64,000 nt of DNA from Streptomyces goshikiensis (GTDB lineage Bacteria > Actinomycetota > Actinomycetes > Streptomycetales > Streptomycetaceae). The translations under genes and the position numbers were made by a program. Location of the stretch: positions 274,741-338,740 of the forward strand of contig NZ_BMVE01000008.1 in assembly GCF_014650555.1 (NCBI RefSeq). The letters run 5' to 3'. This document shows positions 63,975-64,000 of this stretch, one piece after another (position 1 is the stretch's first letter; every line of letters starts with the position of its first letter). The notes under the pieces are model-generated. The model was not told the origin of the DNA. It worked only from the letters and a program-made list of their open reading frames with translations, and searched no databases.

Positions 63975-64000
63975 CTGAGGACAAGCCCTCGGCCTATTAG
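63975..64000 (-). rRNA. rrl: 3' end of 23S ribosomal RNA (partial)
   Basis: The minus-strand sequence CTAATAGGCCGAGGGCTTGT is the conserved 3' end of actinobacterial 23S rRNA. The gene continues off the right edge; the 3' boundary is approximate. Confidence 0.75.

Overview
The window is high-GC (about 72-74%) chromosomal DNA from a Streptomyces-type actinomycete. The grounds are the extreme G/C third-position bias of every coding frame, a streptogrisin-B-like protease, and a housekeeping block whose order matches the conserved actinobacterial run der, plsC, cmk, tyrA, rluB, scpB, scpA, parA, ald, ADP-ribose nudix, pyrG, recN, nadK, tlyA. From memory this block corresponds to roughly SCO1749-SCO1791 of S. 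coelicolor and to Rv1691-Rv1713 of M. tuberculosis; that correspondence was not checked by search. I see no insertion sequence, prophage, CRISPR array or tRNA gene.

Layout. 1-5.7 kb: an accessory signalling/conflict locus made of the tail of an upstream gene, a giant FxsT-type MinD/TIR/NB-ARC/TPR protein, a membrane DUF4231 (SLATT-like) protein, and a convergent SLOG-fold protein. 5.8-9.8 kb: streptogrisin-like protease, DUF1684 protein, DUF5685 protein with a very cysteine-rich tail, and a SepF-like division protein. 9.8-18.3 kb: glutaryl-CoA dehydrogenase, DHA2 drug exporter, membrane mannosyltransferase, PAP2 phosphatase, Rpf/LysM muralytic protein and two uncharacterised proteins. 18.3-22.5 kb: der, plsC, cmk, tyrA. 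22.6-24.9 kb: YidB, DUF952, Rieske and nucleotidyltransferase proteins. 24.9-28.4 kb: a translationally coupled NAD operon pnuC-nadR-nrtR-ADP-ribosylglycohydrolase with a palindromic operator in front. 28.5-34.8 kb: rluB-scpB-scpA, a 0.76-kb degenerate repeat tract, a small ribbon-helix-helix-like gene and parA. 35-41 kb: ald, a STAND/TPR regulator, an ADP-ribose pyrophosphatase and pyrG. 41-46 kb: GH15 hydrolase, FAD oxidoreductase and PucR regulator. 46-51.6 kb: a WXG-like/DUF1023/lipoprotein cassette, a glycosyltransferase and an HNH protein. 51.7-55.5 kb: recN-nadK-tlyA plus a small ORF. 55.6-61.4 kb: SCP2 protein, a siderophore/iron ABC importer behind an iron box, a HAD phosphatase and a DUF1015 protein. 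61.5-64 kb: a TPR protein with a long disordered RGG-like repeat region, then the 3' end of an rRNA operon (5S and the end of 23S, minus strand).

How they fit together. Chromosome organisation and division are represented by parA, the RHH protein, scpAB, the SepF-like protein and recN. NAD metabolism recurs: pnuC, nadR, nrtR and ADP-ribosylglycohydrolase, plus nadK, an ADP-ribose nudix hydrolase and alanine dehydrogenase. Many genes overlap by four bases (GTGA/ATGA), marking tight operons. Several single genes carry a -10-like hexamer six to eight bases before the start codon and are probably translated from leaderless transcripts.

The most unusual items are the FxsT/DUF4231/SLOG locus, the operator-controlled NAD/ADP-ribose operon (with a NadR kinase loop lacking its lysine), the repeat tract between the ParA locus and scpA, and the cysteine-rich and RGG-type low-complexity tails.
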